Shown piece after piece: positions 20,089 to 28,987 of a stretch of 64,000 bases of DNA (its first letter is position 1; every line of letters starts with the position of its first letter). Made by a program: the position numbers and the translations under genes. The DNA comes from JAJFIE01 sp964344255. GTDB lineage: Bacteria > Pseudomonadota > Alphaproteobacteria > Rhodospirillales > Casp-alpha2. The stretch lies in assembly GCA_964344255.1 (NCBI GenBank), contig CAYFMQ010000002.1:1-64000 (forward strand), read 5' to 3'. The notes below the pieces were generated by a model. It did no database searches. It saw only the letters and a program-made list of their open reading frames with translations, and was not told the DNA's origin.

Positions 20089-21633
20089 TCAAAGAGTCAA
20101 AGCCGCAGCAGAATAAGTTGTTTCTGCTGATATCTGGTTTTCGGGAATGGCCGGCAACGATATGGTGAACTCGGCTCCATGGTCGGTGTTTACGACCGAT
20201 ATATCGCCGCCCATGTTGGCAATGATCCCATAGGCAACGGAAAGTCCTACACCGGCCCCGGCGCCGGTATCCTTGGTGGTATAGAAGAGGTCGAAGACTT
20301 TACCGATCGAATCTTCGGGAATGCCACCTCCATTGTCATTGACGATGATATGAACTTGATCCGCATCGGGATCGTTCATCACTTTCAGGGTAATCTGGTC
20401 AGGTTCGGTATATTGCTTATTGTTATCCTCAATTGCATGTCGCGCATTTGACAGGAGATTCAAGATCACCTGCTCCATTTGAATTTTCTGACCGATTACC
20501 GGATTACAAGTCTCGGGCAGATCCACGACAAGTTCGATATTATGCGAGCGATATTGCTCACGGATAATTCCAATGGCATCGATGATTGTCTCGATAATAG
20601 AAAAAGATGTGAATCCTTGTGGATCATCCTGGCCGAATGTCCGCATATGATTTGTTATTGCCGCCGCCCTAACGACTTGTTCTGAAATGCGAGTCAGTTT
20701 CTGACGGAGAAAGTCGGGTGAAATTTTGCCTTCCTCAAGGGATTCTATCAGAACATCCGTCGCCATTTGAATGACGTTCAATGGCTGGTTCAATTCATGG
20801 GCAACACCGGTAGCCATCTCGCCTAACGAGGCTAATTTACTTGTCTGAAGTAATTTGCTCTCGGCCAGTTTATGATGTGTGATATCCGAGATTGTTAGGA
20901 CGATGCCATCCCCCATGACAACGCCGACGATGCGGAACCAGCCGTTCAACTCTTCACGATCTATCGGTAATTCGATGTCGAATGCTTCGCCGGTTTTTAT
21001 CGTTTCTACAGAACAATCAAACAACCCGTAAGTTATAAATACGGGGATTTCGAGTGTCACCAACCGTCCGAGAAGTTGTTCGCTTGATACACCAAGCAAT
21101 TCTTCCGCTTTGCTGTTAACGCGGATAATTGAAAAATCGGCGATGTTGCCATTCTTTGAACGGATAGCCTTTAGAACCAGCACACTATCCAGGGATGAAT
21201 TGAGAATGCCTTCGAGAGTGGCTGCATTTTGCTCGTATTCCCATTCTTCGTGCTTTCTGAGAGTTTTATCTGAGCCCATGCCTCGATAGCCGAGAAAACG
21301 GCCATCAGCATTAAACACAGGATGACCGGAGATGGTCAGCCACTGCCTATCTACGTTATCGTTCTCTTTCCAGAATTCAATTCCCCGAAATGGCTCACGA
21401 TTTTTCATTCGGGCACAATAAACTTCAACATCACCGCCAAAATTGTTTTCAGCACAGATCTCTTCAAACTGTTTCCCGAGGACAGAATCAGGCTTCCAGC
21501 CTGTAATCGTTTCAAAATTTGCCGATAAATTCGTGAATGCCAGGTTGGGTCCCATTTCCCAAAGCCAGAGTTCGCCTGAATCCGAATAATCCAGATAATT
21601 ATCGTTGTTTATGGGAAGTTGGGATTTCAACAT
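20089..21633 (-). CDS. Cytoplasmic PAS sensor histidine kinase
   Basis: 514 residues without membrane segments. PAS domains at about 15-130 (NFETITGWKPDSVLGKQFEE) and 145-255 (DFSIIRVNSKAEELLGVSSE). HisKA LASLGEMATGVAHELNQPLN (His about 279); ATPase with NLLSNARHAIED and NDNGGGIP. Two motif changes from its paralogues: the F box reads FDLFYTTK and G2 reads GAGAGVGLSV, where others have GKGTG; the glycines are kept, so activity is likely. A short Ala/Thr-rich tail follows the core. A bipartite element lies 76 bases upstream. Confidence 0.9.
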   Translation of the reverse strand: MLKSQLPINNDNYLDYSDSGELWLWEMGPNLAFTNLSANFETITGWKPDSVLGKQFEEICAENNFGGDVEVYCARMKNREPFRGIEFWKENDNVDRQWLTISGHPVFNADGRFLGYRGMGSDKTLRKHEEWEYEQNAATLEGILNSSLDSVLVLKAIRSKNGNIADFSIIRVNSKAEELLGVSSEQLLGRLVTLEIPVFITYGLFDCSVETIKTGEAFDIELPIDREELNGWFRIVGVVMGDGIVLTISDITHHKLAESKLLQTSKLASLGEMATGVAHELNQPLNVIQMATDVLIESLEEGKISPDFLRQKLTRISEQVVRAAAITNHMRTFGQDDPQGFTSFSIIETIIDAIGIIREQYRSHNIELVVDLPETCNPVIGQKIQMEQVILNLLSNARHAIEDNNKQYTEPDQITLKVMNDPDADQVHIIVNDNGGGIPEDSIGKVFDLFYTTKDTGAGAGVGLSVAYGIIANMGGDISVVNTDHGAEFTISLPAIPENQISAETTYSAAALTL

Positions 21634-21708
21634 AGGCCACGACTGAAAGAAAAAGTCTCACATTTCATGGAATTACCGTATGGCCGTTGGTAAACTGAAA
21701 CAAGTATG

Positions 21709-21739
21709 CAGAAGTAGGAGTCACTCCTACGAAAGTAGG
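21709..21739 (-). promoter_or_regulatory. Bipartite NarL-like element, copy C
   Basis: Plus-strand reading: CAGAAGT, 13 bases, ACGAAAGTAGG. The minus strand gives TACTTCT, an exact match to TACYYMT. The right part is itself a palindrome-like CCTACGAAAGTAGG. It is upstream of the kinase gene starting at 21633. Confidence 0.6.
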
Positions 21740-21791
21740 GCTTACGATTTGGAGCTTCTTGATTTCAGCAGTCGATTTTCACTGACTGAAC

Positions 21792-22418
21792 CTACTCATC
21801 TATCTGTGGTCGAACCTTGCTCTCATAGCAGTTTGGGCAGATACCGTGGGATATCTGGACATCCTGTGTGCCACCACGTTGATAGTATTCATTGGGATGG
21901 ATCCAAACACCATTTTCCTCGTTGCTTCCGGCTGGGAATCGAACATTCTGGCAATAACTGCACATACCCATAAAGGGATGATTAATATTGTCCCTACTCG
22001 CTGAAGCATGGCTTTTGAAATTAAACAATGAGACAGGCGCCCTATGAGTGCTTTCCAGGACAATCGACTGGAAAAGGACCCCATTTCTCACATCATCCCG
22101 AGTCAGGGGCGTGATGGCCATGAGCATATCACGGTGGACTTCAGGAGCATCACAGGAGAAAGGAAACGATATCCAATCGCGGCGCCCTGACAAGAGCGCT
22201 TCCATAAACCCTTCATAACTGGCTTTTGTGTCTTCCCCCGACACGAAATCCAAAATGCTTTTGCCAAGAAAAGATGATTTGTCACAAAGCTCCGGACAGT
22301 TGTTTTCATCCGCAAAATTATTCCAGTTGTTACGGCCGTAATCGATAATCATACCATCATCATCGACGGCGTATACCACACCAAACATTGCCTGAAGAAA
22401 ATGATTGCCGCTAAACAT
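21792..22418 (-). CDS. PAS-like protein with C-terminal CxxC pair
   Basis: 208 residues. The first 125 look like a PAS domain (FGVVYAVDDDGMIIDYG ... FLGKSILDFVSGEDTKASYE). The C-terminal part has MCSYCQNVRFP, a tryptophan and a tyrosine, then SHGICPNCYE: two CxxC pairs that could bind a metal or respond to redox state. The same tail is known at the ends of some PAS proteins and kinases. There is no output domain, so it may be an adaptor or a free sensor for the neighbouring kinases. It starts 101 bases after the kinase at 22.5-24.4 kb and may share its transcript. Confidence 0.7.
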   Translation of the reverse strand: MFSGNHFLQAMFGVVYAVDDDGMIIDYGRNNWNNFADENNCPELCDKSSFLGKSILDFVSGEDTKASYEGFMEALLSGRRDWISFPFSCDAPEVHRDMLMAITPLTRDDVRNGVLFQSIVLESTHRAPVSLFNFKSHASASRDNINHPFMGMCSYCQNVRFPAGSNEENGVWIHPNEYYQRGGTQDVQISHGICPNCYESKVRPQIDE

Positions 22419-22519
22419 GTCTCTATTTCCAAATCTTTAACTGGAGGGGCGCCTCCAAAACAAGCCTCCTCCTGGATACCGCGTTTCACACATTCTGAAT
22501 GGTGAATTGTTCCTTTCCC

Positions 22520-24418
22520 TTAGATCGCCTCCACCAAGGGTACCTGTCTTTCTACTGTCGGTAAGAAAATGCAGAATTCAGCACCTTCATTTGTATTTCT
22601 TGCACTTAAGGTGCCATCCATTTTGTCGATAATGCCGTAAGAAATCGAAAGCCCGATTCCGGTACCTTTGCCAATTTCCTTGGTTGTAAAGAATGGTTCG
22701 AAAATTCGAGATATCAATTCTTGCGGAATGCCGGTACCGGTATCATGGATTGATATCTTTATAAAATTGCTTTCCCAATCGACCTCGACGCGAATGGAAA
22801 TACGCCCCTTAGAATAAGCACTTGAATCCTGCCGGCGTTTCTTTTCGATCGAGTCCTGTGCATTCGATAACAGGTTCAGAATTACCTGCTCTAATTGAAT
22901 AAGATTGCCATGAACAAAAGGGCATGAATCCGGGGCTTCAACAATCAGATCGATATCATTAACCCGGTACTGCTCCTGAACGAAATGCGTAGCATTGTTC
23001 ACAACCTCAACAACCGATATCAATTCCTTATTGTCCGTCGCCCCCCTGCCGAACATTCGCATATGATTGACAATAGCGGCCGCGCGCTCGATTTGATTTT
23101 CTATTCGTTCCAGTTTCTGCTGAATGTCAACAGGCGCGATTTCCTCGTCATTCATCATCTCATTCAGCGTTTCCGTTGCCATGCGAATGATGTTCAGCGG
23201 CTGGTTCAATTCATGAGCAATACCGGTCGCCATTTCACCCAGCGATGCCAGTTTACTAGATTGGATGAGATGAGCCTCTACGTTCATGCGGTCAGTGATA
23301 TCCAAGGCTAGGGATGTAATCCCCATCACTTGACCGTTTTCGTCGAGTATCGGCGTATTGTACCATTCACAGATGATTTTATTGCCACTTTTAGTGACGT
23401 TTTCGTTCGTGTTCTGTGAGCCGCCTTCCTGATTGATCAACTGCTGGTAAACATCATTGACTTGGTTCTTGATATTCTCCGGCACAATCAGTTCCGAGGC
23501 ATGTTTTCCGATTGATTCTTCAGCAGAATAGCCAAAAATTTTTTCTGCAGCCTTGTTCCATTCCAGGCATCTGAAGTTTTCATCCCATGATATCGCAGCT
23601 AATGGCGTATTTTCGATATGATGCAACAACCGCGCTTCACTTCGTTCGAGGCGAAGCTGTGCTGACGTTAACTGGTCGAGCATGGCGTCAATGGCATGGG
23701 CGATCTGTCCCAGCTCATCCTTGCTTTTAATGCCGGTCCGGCTTGTCGTATGGCCCTCGATGATATCCTGCGTTACCGAAACGAGTTTCTCGACGGGACG
23801 GGTAAGCATCCTGTTCAAAACGAACAACACGCCAAGAGAGGCGAGAACCAAACCAACCATGGCCCAGCCTGTTTGGCGGCGCAAAGAAACAAGAAAGGAC
23901 GACTTGTCAGCGCTGATATCTTCCACCTGGTACAAAAAGTCGCACATGTTGGTCCGTAATTCTGAAGAACCAGACAAGTCATAACAGACGCTTGTCATCC
24001 CAATAATCCGGGAACGATCAGACGATAAATGGACAGAAGTCGTTCGGTTTTCGGCAACTGATTGTTGATGCGTAGCATCAATTTCAAATGTTAAATTCTG
24101 CCATTTTTCACCGATATCCCTGAAACGTGTGGCAGCCATGATTGTACCTTCCGCATCAGCCAGAAAAAGAACTTCCAGGCGTTCATCGGAACCGTAAGAG
24201 GATATGAACCGTTGCTTGTTTGCAACGTCCTGATCATCCGTGAATGTTTCCAGGACGCCCTGCATCTGGATCAGCTTGTCCCTTAACTCTTTTTCGCGCT
24301 GATGTTCAATTCGGTCGATAGCCGGCCCGATTGTTCCCAGGTAGGAAATGACGGCAATGACAATACCGAAAGAGAAAATCAGTGCTGGTAAGAGGTATCT
24401 AAGGTGAATCGAAGACAT
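22520..24418 (-). CDS. HAMP-PAS sensor histidine kinase with periplasmic domain
   Basis: 632 residues. TM1 (residues about 6-28, LPALIFSFGIVIAVISYLG), a periplasmic region of about 170 residues, TM2 (WAMVGLVLASLGVLFVL), then HAMP (TRPVEKLVSVTQDIIEGH), one PAS domain (CLEWNKAAEKIFGYSAEESI) and the kinase core (His about 402, LASLGEMATGIAHELNQPLN; HDTGTGIP, FEPFFTTKEIGKGTGIGLSI). The gene begins 10 bases after the stop of the solute-binding lipoprotein gene, so the two are probably translated together and work as a ligand-binding pair, as TorT does with TorS. I chose the ATG at 24418; no clear ribosome-binding site is seen there. Confidence 0.9.
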   Translation of the reverse strand: MSSIHLRYLLPALIFSFGIVIAVISYLGTIGPAIDRIEHQREKELRDKLIQMQGVLETFTDDQDVANKQRFISSYGSDERLEVLFLADAEGTIMAATRFRDIGEKWQNLTFEIDATHQQSVAENRTTSVHLSSDRSRIIGMTSVCYDLSGSSELRTNMCDFLYQVEDISADKSSFLVSLRRQTGWAMVGLVLASLGVLFVLNRMLTRPVEKLVSVTQDIIEGHTTSRTGIKSKDELGQIAHAIDAMLDQLTSAQLRLERSEARLLHHIENTPLAAISWDENFRCLEWNKAAEKIFGYSAEESIGKHASELIVPENIKNQVNDVYQQLINQEGGSQNTNENVTKSGNKIICEWYNTPILDENGQVMGITSLALDITDRMNVEAHLIQSSKLASLGEMATGIAHELNQPLNIIRMATETLNEMMNDEEIAPVDIQQKLERIENQIERAAAIVNHMRMFGRGATDNKELISVVEVVNNATHFVQEQYRVNDIDLIVEAPDSCPFVHGNLIQLEQVILNLLSNAQDSIEKKRRQDSSAYSKGRISIRVEVDWESNFIKISIHDTGTGIPQELISRIFEPFFTTKEIGKGTGIGLSISYGIIDKMDGTLSARNTNEGAEFCIFLPTVERQVPLVEAI

Positions 24419-24428
24419 GGGAGTAACT

Positions 24429-25388
24429 TCAACTATCCAGACCAGGCACGGTCTCAATAAACATGGCGCCAATGTTCGTCTTTGACTTCAGAAGATTATT
24501 ATCCACGAGAACCTGTTGAAGCTTTTCAAGCACCGACTTCAATCCGGGGTGTGCGCCTGATAGCAGATTCTGGTTTTCTTCCCTGCCAGGGAGCCTGAGA
24601 CCTTGATAGCTTTTCAAGACTTCATACGGACCTATCTTCATTCGCAAGTCTATGATTTTGGCAGATTCCATTGGCTCTTTATCAAGATGATCAATTGCTA
24701 CAAACCAGCTATTCACCAAATGCTCGATATGGTCCGTGTATTGTGGCAAATCATCTGTCCGGACAAGAAGGACATCTACGATCTCTCCGGGGATATCACT
24801 GCTTGTGAATAGCTCGTTGGCTCCCTTGTTGATCAAATTCGTGCGTATTGGCTCAAACGTAACGACAGCCTCAACTTCGCGATTTAAAAATGAACTCTCA
24901 TGAAGATTGAACTCCATATTTACAATCTGAACATCTTCAATCGACATCTGATTCATTTCTATTGCACGTGACAAAAGGAAAGCACCTAGTGCGTTTTTCT
25001 CAACGCCAATAGCCTTGTCTTTCAACTCGTTAAAAGAAGAAATGCCCTTTTGCGCCAGGATGGCATCGCCACCTTCTGAAAAATCTGTAATAAGGATTAT
25101 CTTCGTGGATATTCCACTTTCCTGGAGAAGCAGGGCTTCATCGAGGGTCAGGGCAGCCGCATTGATATTGCCGTTCCGAAATCCTCTGATTACTTCGCTG
25201 GCTGATGGGTATTCAACCAACTTCACCTTGTCGCTCTCCAGAATTCCTAGTGCCCGGGCAAGATACAGCGGCTCGTAACCCGGCCATACATTGGTGCCGA
25301 CACGGAGTGTGTCGATACTTTCATCAGAACAAGCAGAGGTGAGAAGAACAAAGAGAAAAGATATAAGTGTTACGAATGTTTTCTTCAT
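24429..25388 (-). CDS. SsuA/NMT1-like solute-binding lipoprotein
   Basis: 319 residues. The signal sequence ends in a lipobox (LLTSAC, lipidated Cys at about 20), so the protein is membrane-anchored in the periplasm. The fold is that of the NMT1/THI5/SsuA family of ABC binding proteins: TLRVGTNVWPGYEPLYLAR, NAAALTLDEALLLQ, DKAIGVEKNALGAFLL, EAVVTFEPIR. No permease or ATPase gene is next to it; a histidine kinase is. I infer a sensing role, not transport. Members of the family bind sulfonates, pyrimidines or nitrate-like anions; the ligand here is unknown. It lies 15 bases after the unknown gene at 25.4-26.6 kb. Confidence 0.82.
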   Translation of the reverse strand: MKKTFVTLISFLFVLLTSACSDESIDTLRVGTNVWPGYEPLYLARALGILESDKVKLVEYPSASEVIRGFRNGNINAAALTLDEALLLQESGISTKIILITDFSEGGDAILAQKGISSFNELKDKAIGVEKNALGAFLLSRAIEMNQMSIEDVQIVNMEFNLHESSFLNREVEAVVTFEPIRTNLINKGANELFTSSDIPGEIVDVLLVRTDDLPQYTDHIEHLVNSWFVAIDHLDKEPMESAKIIDLRMKIGPYEVLKSYQGLRLPGREENQNLLSGAHPGLKSVLEKLQQVLVDNNLLKSKTNIGAMFIETVPGLDS

Positions 25389-25403
25389 GTTGGGAACAAA
25401 TCA

Positions 25404-26561
25404 TCAAATCCACTGTTTTTCTGATTTTGCCTTTCTTGTTTTATCGTAGGCTTTTGACATGAGTTCCCATTCCTGGATAAGCATGAATCTTTGCGCAAGA
25501 AAGCGGAAGGTCTCGTTCACCAATGCTTGTGTTTCGGCTGACGGTTCAGGCACGTTGCTTGTCCATTTCCTGCCAATTTCATCCCAGGCCTGTAATCTTC
25601 GAAACAAGTCATTCCTTCGTTCACGGATAAACTTTACCTGTACGCTGTAATTTTGAACGACCGCCCTGATCTCTCCAGTTTGAGCGTCCAGTTCATCGAA
25701 TGACTGTTTGAATCCGTCGTTTGCCGACTCCATCATCCGGCGAATAGAAGTCAGCATCTCCGTCATCGACCTGTCGGACCGGTACTTATTCCATAATATT
25801 TTGAGCTTCTGTGCGATTTCACCGATGATCTGCATCCTTCCCCGAAGAGCCTCAATAGAAGCAAGCTCTTCGGCGATGTCATCAACCATCCTTTCGATTT
25901 GATCGATGGGTGTATCCAGTTGTTCGGCAAGCTTTCTCATGGCAGCGGTCATCAACTCCGTGTTCCTGGGATCATTTGCAATCTGGGCGATTTCATTCGC
26001 ATCGGTCATGATGACTTCATCCCCGGTATGCCAGGAAACAAGTTGCATTTTCACCCGCCCACGTGATGTTTCGTGAATCACTTCAGGAATTTCCCAAGAA
26101 ACCTTACCGGATGTAATTTCCGCCGGAATTGGATCACCGACTTGAATCCACTTAACGAATTTCAAGCTTTTCTCCACGATTTGGAGCATTACGTTATCCG
26201 GATCATGTTCTTTCAATTTCAGATTACGGCGTATGCTTGGCAATCGGACAAGCATTGACCCCATGTCAATAGTAAGAGACATAGCGGCCTCGTCAGAATG
26301 TTCGTCGGTTTTAAAGTAAGCCCCGGGAACGGCTGTGAAAAAACTGTGATCGAAATTAATGTATTCTGGCAATGAACCAACGTTTGAGTTTGTCCCTATC
26401 AATGGATCAGCATCTGGGTAAGCGACTGAATCGGTTTTTGATTGGTTCTCGACACCTGCATCGTCAGGCGCTATCTCTTCACCTGCCATATCGAAATCTT
26501 CGATGTTGAGATCAAGCAGATCCTCTGATTCGTTCTGTTGCACCTTGGCGTTCTGGGTCAT
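25404..26561 (-). CDS. Protein of unknown function inside the sensor operon
   Basis: I do not recognise this 385-residue protein. The first 60 residues are acidic and look disordered. A middle domain (about 60-185) is beta-rich in appearance (LTIDMGSMLVRLPSIRRNLK ... GRVKMQLVSWHTGDEVIMTD). The last 180 are strongly helical with coiled-coil character (IDQIERMVDDIAEELASIEA ... VQVKFIRERRNDLFRRLQAW). No signal peptide or membrane segment. Its ATG overlaps the upstream stop as ATGA, so it is translationally coupled to the receiver/pseudo-receiver protein. A scaffold or effector of that receiver is a reasonable guess. Confidence 0.75.
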   Translation of the reverse strand: MTQNAKVQQNESEDLLDLNIEDFDMAGEEIAPDDAGVENQSKTDSVAYPDADPLIGTNSNVGSLPEYINFDHSFFTAVPGAYFKTDEHSDEAAMSLTIDMGSMLVRLPSIRRNLKLKEHDPDNVMLQIVEKSLKFVKWIQVGDPIPAEITSGKVSWEIPEVIHETSRGRVKMQLVSWHTGDEVIMTDANEIAQIANDPRNTELMTAAMRKLAEQLDTPIDQIERMVDDIAEELASIEALRGRMQIIGEIAQKLKILWNKYRSDRSMTEMLTSIRRMMESANDGFKQSFDELDAQTGEIRAVVQNYSVQVKFIRERRNDLFRRLQAWDEIGRKWTSNVPEPSAETQALVNETFRFLAQRFMLIQEWELMSKAYDKTRKAKSEKQWI

Positions 26562-27406
26562 GCTGGAATCCACTTGTTAATGGTTTCCCCAATAGCCCCA
26601 GGATTGCAGGGCCATTCGATTATTTCCGTTATTTCATCCAAAGAGCTGATGGCTGGCGGAACAGGTGTAGGCTGCATATGCCACACCAGGATAAAGGGAA
26701 CATCCGATTCCTTCGGAAGGGTCTGGGCAAACTTTGTGGTCAACACCCCATTTATGTCACTGGTTTCATACCAGGCAAAAACAAGATCCGGCTGGATTTC
26801 ACTAAAATTTTCCAGGAATTCATTGCCGCTTTTTGTCGTCGATACATTGTAGTTCGACGATTCAAGTATCTTGTTCATATCTTCGACACGCTTGTCTTTG
26901 CCGACTACTGCAATGGTTATGTTCTTATTTCCTGCGTTCGGTTTATCGGCGGCATCAGGTTGTTGCGACGCATCAGACTCTGTCAGAGCTTTATAGAGCT
27001 TAAGGTGCTCCCTCTCTTTTTTCTTCTCGACCCTGTTGGCCTGCCGAAGCAGGGCGTTGATTTTTGCCACCAGCACATCGTAATCGACCGGTTTGGTCAG
27101 ATAGTCATCGGCGCCGTGTTCAAGACCGGCAATCATCTTCTCACGTGAAGAAAAGGCCGTAAGGAATACAAAAGGCATTTCCGCCAATGATGGGTAGTTT
27201 GCGCGTACTTCTTTCAGAATTTGCAAACCATTCATTTCCGGCATCTGGATATCGCAAAGCGTTAAGTCTGGATGATGCCTGATAATAAGATTCAATCCTT
27301 CTGTACTGTCAGTCGTTGACAGGACATCGAAACCTGCTGCCTCAAGTTCGGCAACAACGTTTTTCAAAAGATCAGGCTCGTCATCTATGCAGAGAATTTT
27401 CGCCAT
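26558..27406 (-). CDS. Response regulator: receiver plus pseudo-receiver
   Basis: 282 residues. Domain 1 (1-125) is a full receiver: acidic pair in CIDDE, phosphoacceptor D52 in LCDIQMPEMNG, T in FLTAF, and K in DDYLTKPVD. A charged helical linker (RVEKKKEREHLKLYKALTE) follows. Domain 2 (about 160-282) has receiver-like strand spacing (ITIAVVGKDKRVEDMNKILE, then FSEIQPDLVFAWYETSDING) but LVFAWYE stands where the phosphoacceptor Asp should be, and no acidic pocket is visible, so it is a pseudo-receiver. There is no DNA-binding or enzymatic output, which suggests action by protein contact. ATG at 27406 behind GAGAAGG. First gene of its operon; a bipartite element lies 114 bases upstream. Confidence 0.85.
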   Translation of the reverse strand: MAKILCIDDEPDLLKNVVAELEAAGFDVLSTTDSTEGLNLIIRHHPDLTLCDIQMPEMNGLQILKEVRANYPSLAEMPFVFLTAFSSREKMIAGLEHGADDYLTKPVDYDVLVAKINALLRQANRVEKKKEREHLKLYKALTESDASQQPDAADKPNAGNKNITIAVVGKDKRVEDMNKILESSNYNVSTTKSGNEFLENFSEIQPDLVFAWYETSDINGVLTTKFAQTLPKESDVPFILVWHMQPTPVPPAISSLDEITEIIEWPCNPGAIGETINKWIPA

Positions 27407-27519
27407 AATCACCTTCTCTCAAAACTAAACGTCTTGACCTGCTTGCAATCAAAATAATCGATAACAGCGGTTTACTTGTGACATGAGAATAGGCGATTTA
27501 AATCCCTGAAAAAATTGTG

Positions 27520-27550
27520 CATAAGTAGGTGACAGCCTATACGAAAGTAT
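27520..27550 (-). promoter_or_regulatory. Bipartite NarL-like element, copy D
   Basis: Plus-strand reading: CATAAGT, 14 bases, ACGAAAGTAT. The minus strand gives TACTTAT, an exact match to TACYYMT. It sits in the 279-base gap between two divergent sensor operons and is oriented like the other copies relative to the minus-strand genes. TACCTACCT at 27578-27586 offers additional, weaker half-sites for the plus-strand operon. Confidence 0.6.
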
Positions 27551-27685
27551 TGGTGTTCATACCAAAGTCTCCCCGATTACCTACCTCAGGATAATAGCGG
27601 AGCTCCTCGTTTTCATAGAAAATTACATCCATTACCTGCCCTCGATTTTAGGCAATCACACTCCCCGTTTATCACGGAGCGGAAC

Positions 27686-28987
27686 ATGGATGGTATCTCT
27701 ATAAATAAAAACACAGGGAGTGATGTTGCCACTTTTCCAGCTACACCGGTTACTTCAGCTATCCCGGCTACGAAGTCAGTTCCCGGTCAGGAGATTGATC
27801 CAGATATTCTGGAAAAAAATTGGTTGTTAATTGTCGATGATGACACGATCGCCGTAGATGAAATATCCAGTTACCTGACCTTAAAGGGCTTCACTTGTTT
27901 GACGGCGTACGATGGGGTCCAGGCCCTGGAGGAAATTTCCCGCACTCCGCAAATTTCAATAGTCCTGACGGATATTCGAATGCCGTCTCTCGACGGGCTG
28001 GAGATGACCAAACAGGTCCATGAGAAAGCTGCCCCTGAACGTCATCTGGAAGTCATCATAATGACAGGTCACGGGGGCAAAGAGGAGGCCATTGAAGCGT
28101 TACAGGCCGGCGCAATGGATTTCATAACCAAACCCGTATCACTCAAGCACCTCTTACATTCCATTCGTAAAGCAATGGAGCTTATCCAATACCGGCAATC
28201 GGAGATTGACCATAGGCATGCTCTTGAAGCCGCCTTGGAGAAGGAAAAACAACTTACCACAATGCAGCGCGATTTTATGTCCATGGTTTCCCATGAATAT
28301 AGAACCCCTCTGGCAATCATCGATGGCGCTGCACAGTTCTTTATACGCCACACGGAGAAACTTGATACCAATAAGATAGTAGAAAGGGCCGAGAGTATCC
28401 GAAGCAGCGTCAGGCGCATGATCGTTTTGCTGGATGACACGCTTAACGCATCACGACTGGATTCCGGCGAGGTCGAATTGTTTTTTGAAGAAATAAACCT
28501 GCAAATGTTACTGGGAGAAATTCGAACCAGGTTTATGAATGGCAAGAAATCACATGCGTTGGAATTTGATTTGGGGGATCTTCCCCAGAGGATTGATGCC
28601 GATTCACATCTATTGGATCTTGTATTCACAAACCTCATTTCTAATGCGGTCAAGTACTCTCCAAATGCTGAACGCGTAGATATTTCGGGCTGGGTGGAGA
28701 ACGATTACGCCGTTGTAACCATCAAAGACTACGGCATTGGCATTCCGCCTGATGAGGTGCAGCATGTATTTGACAAATTTTTCCGTGCAAGTACCGCGCG
28801 GACAATTGAAGGCACAGGGCTCGGGTTGTGCTTCTCAAAGAAGATTATCGATTTGCATGGTGGTGATATTTCACTTTCCAGTGAACTGAACGTCGGTTCG
28901 ACAGTGACCGTCTGCCTTCCAATTGAAGGCAAAACGCCTGCCGAAACCACGCCCTCCTTTGAAACAGTCGGGAGCACGAGCGAGTAA
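27686..28987 (+). CDS. Receiver-histidine kinase hybrid
   Basis: 433 residues. An N-terminal, Thr/Pro-rich tail of 45 residues is followed by a receiver (IVDDD, phosphoacceptor D96 in LTDIRMP, MTGHG, FITKP). A HisKA domain (MVSHEYRTPL, His203) and ATPase (NLISNAVKYSPNA, KDYGIGIP, FDKFFRAS, GTGLGL) follow. The kinase core is of the classical HisKA type, not the HExNQPLN type of its minus-strand neighbours. With the receiver in front, it probably receives phosphate from, or is gated by, another kinase. GGAGCGGAAC precedes the ATG. First of three overlapping genes. Confidence 0.9.
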   Translation: MDGISINKNTGSDVATFPATPVTSAIPATKSVPGQEIDPDILEKNWLLIVDDDTIAVDEISSYLTLKGFTCLTAYDGVQALEEISRTPQISIVLTDIRMPSLDGLEMTKQVHEKAAPERHLEVIIMTGHGGKEEAIEALQAGAMDFITKPVSLKHLLHSIRKAMELIQYRQSEIDHRHALEAALEKEKQLTTMQRDFMSMVSHEYRTPLAIIDGAAQFFIRHTEKLDTNKIVERAESIRSSVRRMIVLLDDTLNASRLDSGEVELFFEEINLQMLLGEIRTRFMNGKKSHALEFDLGDLPQRIDADSHLLDLVFTNLISNAVKYSPNAERVDISGWVENDYAVVTIKDYGIGIPPDEVQHVFDKFFRASTARTIEGTGLGLCFSKKIIDLHGGDISLSSELNVGSTVTVCLPIEGKTPAETTPSFETVGSTSE

